In this document: positions 35,764-43,637 of the stretch, in pieces
Position numbering within the stretch: position 1 is the first letter of the stretch
Layout: each line of letters begins with the position of its first letter
Assembly (NCBI GenBank): GCA_900555035.1
Contig: USJX01000001.1
Coordinates: 38,518 to 102,517, forward strand
Direction: 5' to 3'
Source of the DNA: an uncultured Prevotella sp.
Lineage (GTDB): Bacteria > Bacteroidota > Bacteroidia > Bacteroidales > Bacteroidaceae
Length of the DNA stretch: 64,000 nucleotides
Translations under genes and position numbers: made by a program
The notes under the pieces: model-generated
Database searches by the model: none
What the model was told of the DNA's origin: nothing
The model's input: only the letters and a program-made list of their open reading frames with translations

Positions 35764-35849
35764 CCTCCACGACCAGTATTGTGCTGGGGTTAAGAAGGTA
35801 TATGGGCATAAAGCCTTGACTTACTTTCGCTCATTCTGTGTCGTGGAAG
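35764..35849 (-). other. structured intergenic segment
   Basis: CTTCCACGAC (35849-35840) can pair with GTCGTGGAGG (35773-35764), closing an 86-nt region that holds two smaller hairpins (AAGG...CCTT and CCAG...CTGG). It lies between early genes, where no coding frame is convincing. It may be an RNA element or processing site. Confidence 0.4.
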
Positions 35850-35879
35850 TTGTATCATTCAAAATTTGCTGTAGCCATA

Positions 35880-36065
35880 TTATTTCACTCTCTTAAATTG
35901 AACATTCTTACCGTCTTTTCTTGTGCTTGCGCTACAGTTAAAATCACCGCAAACATTTTCATAAATGTTACTACATATCTCATTGAAAAAGCAGCCATTG
36001 CATTCTTCTTTCTCGGTCTCAACCACCTTTAAGATGATTTCTGCCCCAATAGATAAATCTTCCAT
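35880..36065 (-). CDS. small Cys-rich phage protein
   Basis: 61 residues: LSIGAEIILKVVETEKEECNG then CFFNEIC...NVCGDFNCSASTRKDGKNVQF. The CxxC...C...C spacing with a preceding beta-rich start is a recurrent zinc-binding microprotein of Bacteroidota phages. Function unknown. Confidence 0.6.
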   Translation of the reverse strand: MEDLSIGAEIILKVVETEKEECNGCFFNEICSNIYENVCGDFNCSASTRKDGKNVQFKRVK

Positions 36066-36070
36066 ACGCT

Positions 36071-36271
36071 TTAATTTCTAATTATGTGACACTTGACGAC
36101 CTTGTTTACTGCAAGAGGTTGCGAATTATTAAAATTCTCAATGAACTGACGTTCCATCTGCTCAGGGAAGATTGGCTTGGTGGGCTTCGGGATGGTGATG
36201 GTAGCTTGGATTTTGCTACCATCACTCAAAGTCATTAAACATCTTCTTTGAATCTGTTCTATTCCAAACAT
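36071..36271 (-). CDS. small hypothetical phage protein
   Basis: 66 residues from MFGIEQIQRRCLMTLSDGSK. An ATG at 36295 overlaps the end of the MazG-like gene and is less likely because GAGGAAAT lies just before 36271. Beta-rich start, helical middle. Function unknown. Confidence 0.55.
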   Translation of the reverse strand: MFGIEQIQRRCLMTLSDGSKIQATITIPKPTKPIFPEQMERQFIENFNNSQPLAVNKVVKCHIIRN

Positions 36272-36282
36272 ATTATTTCCTC

Positions 36283-36891
36283 CTAATATAAGCATCCGTG
36301 AAGGTACGGACGAGATTCGTTATACTGCATTTTCAATTTGATGTGCTCTACTATGTCTATGCCTTCTGCGTGGGCTAGGGCGAAGACTTGCACCAGAATA
36401 TCCTGCAAGCGTAGCGTGTTCATCCATGCTGGTGAGCAGGAGAAGGGAAAGTAGGTGATGCGAGTGATGATGAGGTACATGGCTGTAGGAAGGCAATAGT
36501 TTCCATGCTCAAACTCTACCTTGTGAAACTCTTCTGTCTTTTTGAGTTCGGTGTCATTCATCAGACAGATTGTATTCTGAGAGTCATACCATCCTAAAAG
36601 CGAAATGATACGTAGAGTTATGTCTGCAAACTCTGACTCTACGGTTCCTTCCAATGATTCCTCGTAGGCAACATGCTCATCTGATACTTCTAGATACGTG
36701 TTGTAGCCGTCTATGCTTCCGTGGAGGTTGTGACGGCTGGCTTGAATGGCTTCGCCCATTTCTGTGATGATGAGCATTAACTCTTTGTTGATGTCTAAAT
36801 CTGGCTTATAAAAGCCCTTGGCTTTGGCATTTTCGTATGCCTTGGTCATAAACTGCTTTAGCAGTTGCTGTGTGAGTGGTGTTTGTTCCAT
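36283..36891 (-). CDS. MazG-like nucleotide pyrophosphohydrolase
   Basis: 202 residues. The MazG metal-binding helices are visible: IITEMGEAIQA (Glu44, Glu47) and VESEFADITLRII (Glu87, Asp90). Such enzymes hydrolyse nucleoside triphosphates to monophosphates. In phages they may lower alarmone or modified-nucleotide levels. The insert between the two helices is longer than in minimal MazG proteins. Early operon. Confidence 0.75.
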   Translation of the reverse strand: MEQTPLTQQLLKQFMTKAYENAKAKGFYKPDLDINKELMLIITEMGEAIQASRHNLHGSIDGYNTYLEVSDEHVAYEESLEGTVESEFADITLRIISLLGWYDSQNTICLMNDTELKKTEEFHKVEFEHGNYCLPTAMYLIITRITYFPFSCSPAWMNTLRLQDILVQVFALAHAEGIDIVEHIKLKMQYNESRPYLHGCLY

Positions 36892-36911
36892 ATCTTTTCT
36901 ATTGTTTATTT

Positions 36912-37127
36912 TTACGATTTACTGAAAGTGAATGCCATGTCGTTGAGGGTTTTACACCAATTTATCTTGCCTTCTGCGCATAACTCGTTGATGGCTTGAT
37001 AAGGTTTATGAAATCCTCTGTTGATGATTTCGGCTGTGAGGACGTGGGGCGGAATGATGTGTTCTGTTTCACGCTCTGCCTGAATCTCAGCGATGATGTC
37101 TAGGATTTGTTCTTTTTCTGTCTTAAT
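36912..37127 (-). CDS. 71-residue protein with probable ATT start
   Basis: A clear coding frame (KTEKEQILDIIAEIQAERET...TAEIINRGFHKPYQAI...WCKTLNDMAF) has no ATG, GTG or TTG after the upstream in-frame stop. The best start is ATT at 37127, overlapping the previous stop as ATTAA, which would allow coupled re-initiation. Alternatively the true start was lost. Helical, winged-helix-like pattern. Confidence 0.5.
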   Translation of the reverse strand: MKTEKEQILDIIAEIQAERETEHIIPPHVLTAEIINRGFHKPYQAINELCAEGKINWCKTLNDMAFTFSKS

Positions 37128-37341
37128 GAGGTGAAGGTAAGAATGAGACGTGTGTAACTAAAGATTGATACATGAGGATTTCTTTGTTTCCGTTTATGTC
37201 CATGCAGCACCATTTCCCATCTATCATGGTTCCGATGATAGGCTTGTCTTTGTACCACATGATAAGGGTCTTGCCTTCAAAGAGAAGGAGATGGGCTTTG
37301 CTTACTCGCTTGCCTACCTTGATATATCCGAAAATATCCAT
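37123..37341 (-). CDS. small hypothetical phage protein
   Basis: 72 residues, beta-rich (FGYIKVGKRVSKAHLLLFEG, GTMIDGKWCCMDINGNKE). Lies 3 bases downstream of the methyltransferase C-terminal fragment and overlaps the next gene. Not recognised. Confidence 0.5.
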   Translation of the reverse strand: MDIFGYIKVGKRVSKAHLLLFEGKTLIMWYKDKPIIGTMIDGKWCCMDINGNKEILMYQSLVTHVSFLPSPH

Positions 37342-37344
37342 AAG

Positions 37345-37776
37345 CTAAAATAGGGATAGCTGACCTGTCTTGTCGTGGTAGTGATTACCCGAAGGGAATA
37401 TCAGTTCCTCGAACATGGCGGTCAGGCAGTTGGTTACTATTGAATTTCCTGCAAGGGCATAGAGTTTGCTCTTGCTGATAATGAATTGACCAGTCTTCTC
37501 CTTGCTCAGGAGTTTGTCTATGTCAGCTTCATGTACTCCCATCAGTCGGAAACAATCTCTTGGAGTGTACTTCCTGATTTGGATTGAGTATTTCTTTCCG
37601 TTTGGTGCGGTGTGAATGATTTCTTTATTCATGATTGTAACGAATGTCATGTTTGCTGTATCAATGGTTGTCTTGATGGTAGGTGAGATTCCTTGCAAAA
37701 CAGATTGGTTGTAGATGTCGAGAACTTGACCGCCTACATCAGGTTTCACCTTCCCTGATAGGAGCATGGATTTCAT
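37345..37776 (-). pseudogene. cytosine-C5 methyltransferase, C-terminal fragment
   Basis: From MKSMLLSGKVKPDVGG, supported by AGGAGG at 8 bases. The fragment carries a GISPTIKTTID segment (target-recognition region), RKYTPRDCFRLMGV (motif IX) and LYALAGNSIV (motif X). The catalytic motifs I-VIII are absent; they lie in the fragment at 38443-39201. With its own ribosome site it may still be translated, so a split enzyme that works in trans is possible. Confidence 0.7.
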
Positions 37777-37793
37777 TCTCTTTCCTCCTGTTA

Positions 37794-37955
37794 TCATATC
37801 TCTTTGACGATTAAGAATAGTGGGATGCAATTACCTCCGTGACCCATAGCAGAATTGAGAGTAGGAGAGATTCCCTTTGTGGAATAGACTCTGGTCTGCT
37901 GCTCTATTCTGCCTTTTAATTGGAGGTTTGCTAGCTTTATAATTTTGTCGCACAT
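37794..37955 (-). pseudogene. cytosine-C5 methyltransferase, middle fragment
   Basis: 53 residues from an ATG overlapping the HNH gene stop (TAATG). It contains RVYSTKGISPTLNSAMGHGGNC, the same kind of GISPT segment as the downstream fragment, typical of the region between the catalytic and recognition parts of phage methyltransferases. Frame ends in TGA 18 bases before the start of the C-terminal fragment. Confidence 0.6.
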
Positions 37956-38329
37956 TAGCTTACTCTTTTTATGATTAAGACTTCATTGGGCTTTATTATC
38001 ATTTTCCTTCCATATTTTCTACGTTTCAACGAATATCTTATATTATAAGAAGAGTCACACCATTCAAGATTATCCAACCTATTATTGTGCCGATTTTCGT
38101 CTTTATGGTTGATAAGCGGAAGGTTTTGAGGATTGGGTAAGAATGCTAATGCTACCAGTCTATGTATTACTGGGTAATGCCTTTTGCCATCTTCTCCCCA
38201 TAAACCTATATGATAATATCCATCCCATCTGTTGTGCGGTTTCATTATCTTGTCTTTATTCTTTATTCTACCTATATTGCTAATTTGGTAGTTAGGAAAA
38301 CCGACACATTCTTTCCACGTTTCTCGCAT
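37955..38329 (-). CDS. NUMOD4/HNH homing-type endonuclease inside methyltransferase gene
   Basis: 125 residues. NUMOD4-type start (ETWKECVGFPNYQISNIGRIKN) then an HNH core (VIHRLVALAFLPNP...INHKDENRHNNRLDNLEWC). Such enzymes cut a homologous uninterrupted allele and so spread their own gene. Its ATG is 1 base after the stop of the upstream methyltransferase frame and its stop overlaps the next fragment. Its final residues (VLIIKR) copy the end of the upstream frame, a trace of the insertion. Confidence 0.8.
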   Translation of the reverse strand: MRETWKECVGFPNYQISNIGRIKNKDKIMKPHNRWDGYYHIGLWGEDGKRHYPVIHRLVALAFLPNPQNLPLINHKDENRHNNRLDNLEWCDSSYNIRYSLKRRKYGRKMIIKPNEVLIIKRVS

Positions 38330-38330
38330 T

Positions 38331-38465
38331 CTATTTGATTCTTTTGATGATTAAAACTCCACCTTTCGGATAATGAGCGGTGTCTATGAGGTTCATGACA
38401 CTTATCATAGAGAAACTGGCTGTGACTGCTACAGAGCATCCATCAGCAGTTTTCGGTATTGCTAT
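38331..38465 (-). pseudogene. frameshifted continuation of methyltransferase N-terminal part
   Basis: In the frame one base off from the 38443-39201 gene, the sequence IAIPKTADGCSVAVTASFSM...DTAHYPKGGVLIIKRIK runs up to the HNH gene. It reads like the region that normally follows motif VIII in phage C5 methyltransferases. A single extra base near 38466 accounts for the break. Confidence 0.5.
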
Positions 38466-39201
38466 CTTCTGGGTAGAGTTTTTCGATTGATTCATTGATG
38501 TCTGCTTTTGTGAGATACTTTTCTAGGAGCTGCTGTGATAGGAAATATTCGGGAGATACGTTGTCTTCCAAGATGTCCTCAACCGTTGTCTCTAGCTTGA
38601 TAGGAGAAGGGAAGTGATACTCTGGGTTCGGCTCGTCTTCTGTTCGTAGTATGGAGATAACGAAGATACGCTCACGATTCTGAGGAATTCCATAGTCCTT
38701 AGAATTAAGAACCTTGTAGAAAGAGGTGTAACCGAAGGAGTCGAGGTCTCTGATGTACTGGAAGAAGTACTTTCTCATTGACTTTGATAGAAGACCTTTC
38801 ACGTTCTCCAGCATCACATACTTGGGTTTCTTGACTGCCAGCATTCTCTTCTCCTGAAAGATAAGGGATGAACGTGTGCCGCTACCTTCTTCTGCTCCTT
38901 TGCGGAGTCCTGCGTTGGAAAAGTCTTGGCAGGGAGAAGACCAACTGATGAAGTCGAAGTCAGGAACATCATTCCAGTCTATCCTTGTCACGTCTCCAAA
39001 GTTCGTAATATCTCTTCCGTGAAGGAGTACGTAGGCTTGGATAGCGGAAGGTTCAATCTCGGAGTAGCCCACTACCTTGAAGTCGAACTCAGGATGCTTA
39101 TCTTTGAGGTACTTGAAGGCTAGGCTCTGACTGCCATACCCTGCAAAGGCCTCAAAGACTCGGAGAGGATGCTGCTTGTTGTACTTGCTGATTTGTATCA
39201 T
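38443..39201 (-). pseudogene. cytosine-C5 methyltransferase, N-terminal catalytic fragment
   Basis: From MIQISKYNKQHPLRVF (ATG 39201). Motif I FEAFAGYGSQSLA, motif IV SSPCQDFS with the catalytic Cys, motif VI ENVKG and motif VIII QNRERIFV are intact, so S-adenosylmethionine binding and catalysis residues remain. The frame ends early (NTENC) where a frameshift occurs. The recognition domain and motifs IX-X are in separate downstream fragments. It would normally protect phage DNA from host restriction. Activity is doubtful unless the parts assemble. Confidence 0.75.
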
Positions 39202-39224
39202 TGTGGTAAACGGTTTCGTAGATG

Positions 39225-39791
39225 TTACGGATTCCACTGGATGCCCAAGCGTTCCAAGGTTCCATTGTCACGATATATCTCCAACTGCTTTCTACAGAAG
39301 CTCTGAGGGTTCTTTTCGAGAACTTCAATCATACCATATATTCGCTTACGGAAAGCGTGGTTCTTGTCTTCTTCCGTAATCTGCTTCTCTACCTTGGTCT
39401 TGGCGATTAGTTGGCTGATTTCGGAAGGGTTCTCGTTAACGGCTGCTGGCGGTGGTGTCGCTCCGATGAGTTCGTCTTCCCATCCTCGCTGGTTGAGGAA
39501 AGTTTGGAAGTTCTTTCTGTACTGCTTGTCGGGTTGGGAGATTACATAGAGAGGAATGTACTCTATAGCTGCCTTGCGGTCTTTCAGGCTCATGGAGTTC
39601 CACTTCTTTTCCAGTTTAGTCTTGCAGCCAACCTTCTTTTCGTAAAGATTCCATGCTCGCTCAAAGGTATATTCGTCTTTGACTGCCTTTGGAGGAGCAG
39701 TAACCTTATATCCATTCTCTTCTAGAAGCTGGATGGCTTCGTTTAGCTTGGTTACGAAATCCTTTCCGTTCATGATAATTACATCATTCAT
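39225..39791 (-). CDS. phage replication-associated protein
   Basis: 188 residues. The N-terminal part (TFERAWNLYEKKVGCKTKLEKKW...DRKAAIEYIPLYV) is the helical module found at the C terminus of phage replication initiators and in stand-alone helper proteins, followed by NFQTFLNQRGWEDE. It lies between VRR-NUC and methyltransferase genes, overlapping the former by 4 bases. It may load helicase or organise the replication start; not demonstrated. Confidence 0.6.
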   Translation of the reverse strand: MNDVIIMNGKDFVTKLNEAIQLLEENGYKVTAPPKAVKDEYTFERAWNLYEKKVGCKTKLEKKWNSMSLKDRKAAIEYIPLYVISQPDKQYRKNFQTFLNQRGWEDELIGATPPPAAVNENPSEISQLIAKTKVEKQITEEDKNHAFRKRIYGMIEVLEKNPQSFCRKQLEIYRDNGTLERLGIQWNP

Positions 39792-40207
39792 AGTTCACCA
39801 TTTAAATAATTGTCGATTGCTTTGATAAATTCATCTATAGAGCGGACAATGATGTACTTGCCACCATGCAGTTCTACTTCGTGTTGGAATACCTTCTGTT
39901 CAGGTTCCTGCCTACCTTTCGGTGTTTTATTTTCGATGCAGAGGAAACCGTACTGGGATGTTCGCTTCAGGAGCAGCATATCTGATACTCCTGCCTTCAT
40001 ACCTTCTTCTTTCAACCATGCGGCTTGTCGGGAGGTTCGCTTGCCACCATTTGGAACGGCAAAGAAGACTCCTTCAAGGTCAGGATATACCCCACGGATA
40101 TACCTGACCTCTGCGGCTTGCAAGTTGTGCTCATTATAGGATGAACGCTTACGTATCTTCTTGTCTTCCTGCTGTAGCTTTGCCTTGATTTCAGCGTAGC
40201 TTGCCAT
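39788..40207 (-). CDS. VRR-NUC domain nuclease
   Basis: 139 residues. PD-(D/E)XK core: FAVPNGGKRTSRQAAWLKEEGMKAGVSD76, then FLCIE92NK94 and EQ104KVFQ. Single-domain VRR-NUC proteins are common in phage replication regions and resemble Holliday-junction or flap-type nucleases. Start overlaps the previous stop by one base. Confidence 0.85.
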   Translation of the reverse strand: MASYAEIKAKLQQEDKKIRKRSSYNEHNLQAAEVRYIRGVYPDLEGVFFAVPNGGKRTSRQAAWLKEEGMKAGVSDMLLLKRTSQYGFLCIENKTPKGRQEPEQKVFQHEVELHGGKYIIVRSIDEFIKAIDNYLNGEL

Positions 40208-40974
40208 TACCAGTCGGTTGAGAAAAGGTCTTTGAGAGATTTTTCACCCATCAGGCGGATGGCTTCATTGGCGAGTTTCTCAGACTTGAAGTAAACCATG
40301 CCATTGTTATAGACAACACTAGAACAAGGTATATATTCTTCGCTATCATAAGCTACGTTAATATCCCAAAGTTCTGTATTACCATCAAATTTTGGTTTCC
40401 AGTCACCATTGAGATACTTTGCGATGTTCTGCAACTTGTTGAAAGCAGCCATGCGCTTAGCCTGTGCCTCAGATGTGCAGTTATCAAAATCATTATAGTT
40501 CTCATCGTGTCCTTTTCCATAATCAATTTCTTTACCAACAATAAAGAATATCTTTTTATCCAAGAAGAACTTCTTGCAAATATCATCGTATGTAACAGGA
40601 GAACCATCCGCCGCATCAGGCTCCTTCTCCATCCATACCAGCTTCTTCTTCTTGCAAATCATCGGCTTTCCTTCCTCGCTAATGAAAACCTCGTAACCAT
40701 CAGGTACAGGAATCTCGGTGGCGGTTCCGTCATTCTTGACGATAACAGAAGACTCTACATGGTTGCCAACCTTTCGGGTTCCTTCGTATGGGATGTCATT
40801 TGGCTGCTCTTCTGTCTTCTCTCCTGCCTTATCCATCAAGGCATTGGCAATCATACCAGCACCCTTTCTAAGGATTGCTCCAATAATCATCTGAACGAAT
40901 GGAGATACTTCTTGGTTGTTGTTGCGCTGACGGCTATTGCGTCTGTTGTTGCGCTTGTCGTTTCTACGTGTCAT
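40207..40974 (-). CDS. hypothetical phage protein with basic N terminus
   Basis: 255 residues from MTRRNDKRNNRRNSRQ. A longer frame from 41025 would overlap the upstream gene by 50 bases. A disordered Arg/Asn-rich start is followed by an amphipathic helix (FVQMIIGAILRKGAGMIANALM) and a beta-rich region (GYEVFISEEGKPMICKKKKLVW). Placed among recombination genes; function unknown. Confidence 0.55.
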   Translation of the reverse strand: MTRRNDKRNNRRNSRQRNNNQEVSPFVQMIIGAILRKGAGMIANALMDKAGEKTEEQPNDIPYEGTRKVGNHVESSVIVKNDGTATEIPVPDGYEVFISEEGKPMICKKKKLVWMEKEPDAADGSPVTYDDICKKFFLDKKIFFIVGKEIDYGKGHDENYNDFDNCTSEAQAKRMAAFNKLQNIAKYLNGDWKPKFDGNTELWDINVAYDSEEYIPCSSVVYNNGMVYFKSEKLANEAIRLMGEKSLKDLFSTDW

Positions 40975-40975
40975 A

Positions 40976-41413
40976 CTAACTATAATTTTGTAAAATGTTA
41001 TTAAACTCGTCTTCTGTAATACCATTAGCCATGAGAATGGTTAGGATGGTATCAAGACATCTACTATATACTTCGTTGAAGGCTGGCTCATCCATCTTGG
41101 CGAAGGAGATAGACTTTGCTCTCTCCAAGAACTTCTGTCCGTTGAGGTCGTAAAGCGGTTCGCTGAATCCTGATGTTATAAGAAGCTGCTCACGGAATGT
41201 GTCTATTGAGCGGAGGTTGATGCGCTGCTGCTCGGTGAGACTATCCCATGCTGCTCTGATAAGGGCGAAGAACTTACGATGGAACTTTACGTTGCGTGGT
41301 CGTACGATATTCGCCTTGACGATGGAACCAACCTTTATCTTTTTCATTTCCTCGTAATCATCATCCGTGTATGGACGAAGACCAGTGGAGGTTCTTACTA
41401 GATGAATTTCCAT
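40976..41413 (-). CDS. DUF1367-like phage protein
   Basis: 145 residues starting MEIHLVRTSTGLRPYTDDDYEEMKK with KVGSIVKANIVRPRNVKFHRKFFALI, the DUF1367 signature. These proteins cluster with NinB-type recombination genes in phages. Probably assists recombination or replication; not characterised here. Confidence 0.75.
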   Translation of the reverse strand: MEIHLVRTSTGLRPYTDDDYEEMKKIKVGSIVKANIVRPRNVKFHRKFFALIRAAWDSLTEQQRINLRSIDTFREQLLITSGFSEPLYDLNGQKFLERAKSISFAKMDEPAFNEVYSRCLDTILTILMANGITEDEFNNILQNYS

Positions 41414-41430
41414 ACATTATATATTAATGC

Positions 41431-41910
41431 TTAGAATGGGAGACCACTTTTCTGCTGACCACCTGCATATTGAGCGTTCTGCTGAATAGGTTGACCATTT
41501 GCATTAACCTGAGGTGGAAAATTCTGCATCTGCTGCTGGATAGGTGCTGTCTGATGTGGATAGTTGGTTGCTTGCTGCTGAGGAACCTGACCTATCTGAC
41601 TCTGCATCATCTGTCCCTGATGCTGGGCATTTGGTCGTTCTACCTTCCAACAATCCAACTGGTTGAACCATCGTCCGTCTCTAGACTGATGTGCCTTCAA
41701 TCCGATGTTGGCGGTGATGATTTCGCCTACCTGAATGCCGAACTGCTGAATCTTGTCAGAACCGTAAACTTGGATAACTGCTCTTGAAGGGTACTGCTGA
41801 TTCAGTTCCTCAATAACGTACTCTACGGAACTCCATTGGGTTCCGTTTTGGGAAGTTCCCATTTGAACTTGCCCTGCTGCAATAATCTTGCCTGTAAACT
41901 TTACGTTCAT
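41431..41910 (-). CDS. single-stranded DNA-binding protein (DUF3127-like)
   Basis: 159 residues. An OB-fold-like first half (KFTGKIIAAGQVQMGTSQNG, WSSVEYVIEEL) is followed by a long Gln/Pro/Asn-rich disordered tail and a short C-terminal tip (GLPF), as in SSB-type proteins that recruit partners by their tip. It lies between ERF/exonuclease and DUF1367 genes, as expected for an annealing system. Confidence 0.7.
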   Translation of the reverse strand: MNVKFTGKIIAAGQVQMGTSQNGTQWSSVEYVIEELNQQYPSRAVIQVYGSDKIQQFGIQVGEIITANIGLKAHQSRDGRWFNQLDCWKVERPNAQHQGQMMQSQIGQVPQQQATNYPHQTAPIQQQMQNFPPQVNANGQPIQQNAQYAGGQQKSGLPF

Positions 41911-41918
41911 ATCTATAC

Positions 41919-42842
41919 TTAATTAAGTTTGATTCTTATTGACGGCTTTGTTGTCGTTTCCTTTAGATAGTACTCATAGTGCTCTGGCTCCGTGTCCTTG
42001 AACAGCTTCGTGTCGAAGGTCTTCTTGGTGGTAGCTGCAACATAAGAGTAAGAACCGATATTGGTCTTGATGGATTTCTGCTTGTTGGCTTCCATCATCT
42101 TCATTATCTGCTCCTTCAAACCATCCTGCTTAATCTTAAGGGCATCCATACGAGCGGTGATAAGTCTGTACTCCTGCTCCAGTTCCGAGAACTGCTCAGG
42201 AACCTCCACCTTATATTGGTACTCTGCATCATCAGAGAGATAAGCGTTGATTAATTCGTCTATCTGCTCATCTGATACCCTTGGGAGTGGCTGGAACTTG
42301 CTCTGTCCGTTCTTGAACCACATGCAGACAATTTCCTTCACCTTTAGGTCAGGATTCTGCTCCTCGAACCATTTTGCATAGATGGATAGCTGGAGAGATA
42401 CGTTGTCGTAGTGAAGGGTGGCGGTGGTCTTGTAATCTACCAGATAGATGTTACCTTCGCTATCGGCAAAGATTCCATCAATGGCAGATGCGAAGTTCTC
42501 GCCATCTGTAACAAGATACTCTGATGCGATGTAGTGTAAGTCGAATGTGACTAACATGCTATTGAAGGCAAGAAGCTCTTCCGTAGGGTTCGGGTATTGT
42601 TTGAGGTCTGCATCGAAGATTGAACAGAAGGTTTCAAACGTGTTGTGGACAAGACCTCCTCGCTCTGCTGCCTTCATCAATACCGATTCAGGAATGTTCT
42701 TGTAGGTGTCGGGGAAGGCTTTCTTGATGAGCGTTCCAGTTACACCTTTCAGTTCTTTCTCTCCAAGGAAGTACTGATGAGATTCCTCAAAGAATGTAAC
42801 CTTTGGCGCATTCAGAGTGATTTTCTTTGTTTCTGCTGTCAT
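41919..42842 (-). CDS. PD-(D/E)XK exonuclease of the recombination system
   Basis: 307 residues. Catalytic core: AIDG (Asp122), YLVDYKTT (Asp136, Lys138) and a following QLSIYA helix, the Cas4/RecB-like phage exonuclease pattern. A later helical segment (EYRLITARMDALKIKQDGLKE) is a likely coiled coil. Adjacent to the ERF annealing protein, with which it would make recombination-ready 3' ends. Confidence 0.8.
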   Translation of the reverse strand: MTAETKKITLNAPKVTFFEESHQYFLGEKELKGVTGTLIKKAFPDTYKNIPESVLMKAAERGGLVHNTFETFCSIFDADLKQYPNPTEELLAFNSMLVTFDLHYIASEYLVTDGENFASAIDGIFADSEGNIYLVDYKTTATLHYDNVSLQLSIYAKWFEEQNPDLKVKEIVCMWFKNGQSKFQPLPRVSDEQIDELINAYLSDDAEYQYKVEVPEQFSELEQEYRLITARMDALKIKQDGLKEQIMKMMEANKQKSIKTNIGSYSYVAATTKKTFDTKLFKDTEPEHYEYYLKETTTKPSIRIKLN

Positions 42843-42843
42843 A

Positions 42844-43443
42844 TTATTGTAATCCTAATTGTTTCTTCTTGGCTGATACTGCTTGCATGAACTGAGGGCT
42901 GGCGGTGAGCGGCTTGTATGTCTGAACTACCCATACCAGATTATCCTTGTTGACACATCTGCTCAGGTATTCCAATCCTTCGTTCAAGTCATTGGTGTGA
43001 TATTGGGGTGTTGCTGGCTGCTGTACCTGAGTCTGCGCTTGCTGCTGCGATGCCTGATGTTGCCCATCGTTGGTGGTATCAGAATCAGCATTATCATCAA
43101 TGGCAAAGAGACCGTTTAGGGCATACTTTCTGGCGTAGGAGGATGATGCACCAGTAATCTGACTGCCATCCATACCTTTCTTGGTTTCCTCTTCTCTAGC
43201 CCAACCAGTGGTTGTTTCACACTCGCCCTTCTCGTTCTTTATGGTAGCAGTTGCCTTCACGTAGATGCGGTTGCCTATCAAGACTACATCATCGGTGATG
43301 ATGAGCGTGCATTTCTGCTTGGCGAGTAAAGGCTTGACGGCTTCCAAAATGTCCTCAGCCTTGCGATACTTGTAGCCACCGAATTTATTGAACTGGCTCT
43401 TCGGGGCTTTCAGTTCCGATTGAATTGCGATAAGTTCTTTCAT
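42844..43443 (-). CDS. erf: ERF-family single-strand annealing protein
   Basis: 199 residues. ERF core: FGGYKYRKAEDILEAVKPLL, then GWAREEETKKGMDGSQITGASSSYARKYALNGLFAIDD, the family's most conserved part. A Gln-rich linker and a short C-terminal helical domain follow. Stop to next start is 1 base. It anneals complementary single strands for phage recombination and genome circularisation. Confidence 0.9.
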   Translation of the reverse strand: MKELIAIQSELKAPKSQFNKFGGYKYRKAEDILEAVKPLLAKQKCTLIITDDVVLIGNRIYVKATATIKNEKGECETTTGWAREEETKKGMDGSQITGASSSYARKYALNGLFAIDDNADSDTTNDGQHQASQQQAQTQVQQPATPQYHTNDLNEGLEYLSRCVNKDNLVWVVQTYKPLTASPQFMQAVSAKKKQLGLQ

Positions 43444-43464
43444 ATCTTATATGTATTTAAGTTG

Positions 43465-43581
43465 TTATTGATACTTCCATTCATATCGGCTGCATCTGTA
43501 GCCACCTTCTGGGTTGCAATCAGGATTGTCACATATCGTCAGAAACAGACAATCATGACAACTGCTTGATTTATATCTCAT
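43465..43581 (-). CDS. 38-residue Cys-rich microprotein
   Basis: ATG at 43581. MRYKSSSCHDCLFLTICD then CNPEGGYRCSRYEWKY gives CxxC...C...C...C, a small zinc-binding fold. It is the first gene of the early recombination operon and starts about 22 bases after the terminator that ends the RNA region. Confidence 0.6.
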   Translation of the reverse strand: MRYKSSSCHDCLFLTICDNPDCNPEGGYRCSRYEWKYQ

Positions 43582-43602
43582 ATCTTTTTTGTTTTGATGT
43601 TA

Positions 43603-43637
43603 AAAATAAAACCCCACGGTTCTCACGAATGGTGGGG
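43603..43637 (-). terminator. intrinsic terminator ending the RNA region
   Basis: On the - strand CCCCAC (43637-43632) pairs with GTGGGG (43617-43612) and is followed by TTTTATTTTT. It would stop a transcript coming from the tRNA side, before the early genes. Confidence 0.75.

Noticed and set aside
35790..35849. Hammerhead ribozyme
   Set aside because: GAATGAGCGAAAG on the - strand resembles part of the core, but the required CTGATGA segment and cleavage triplet are absent.
37830..38460. Group I intron carrying the HNH gene
   Set aside because: The non-coding flanks are only about a hundred bases and I see no P3/P7-like pairing, so a free-standing insertion with frameshifts is simpler.
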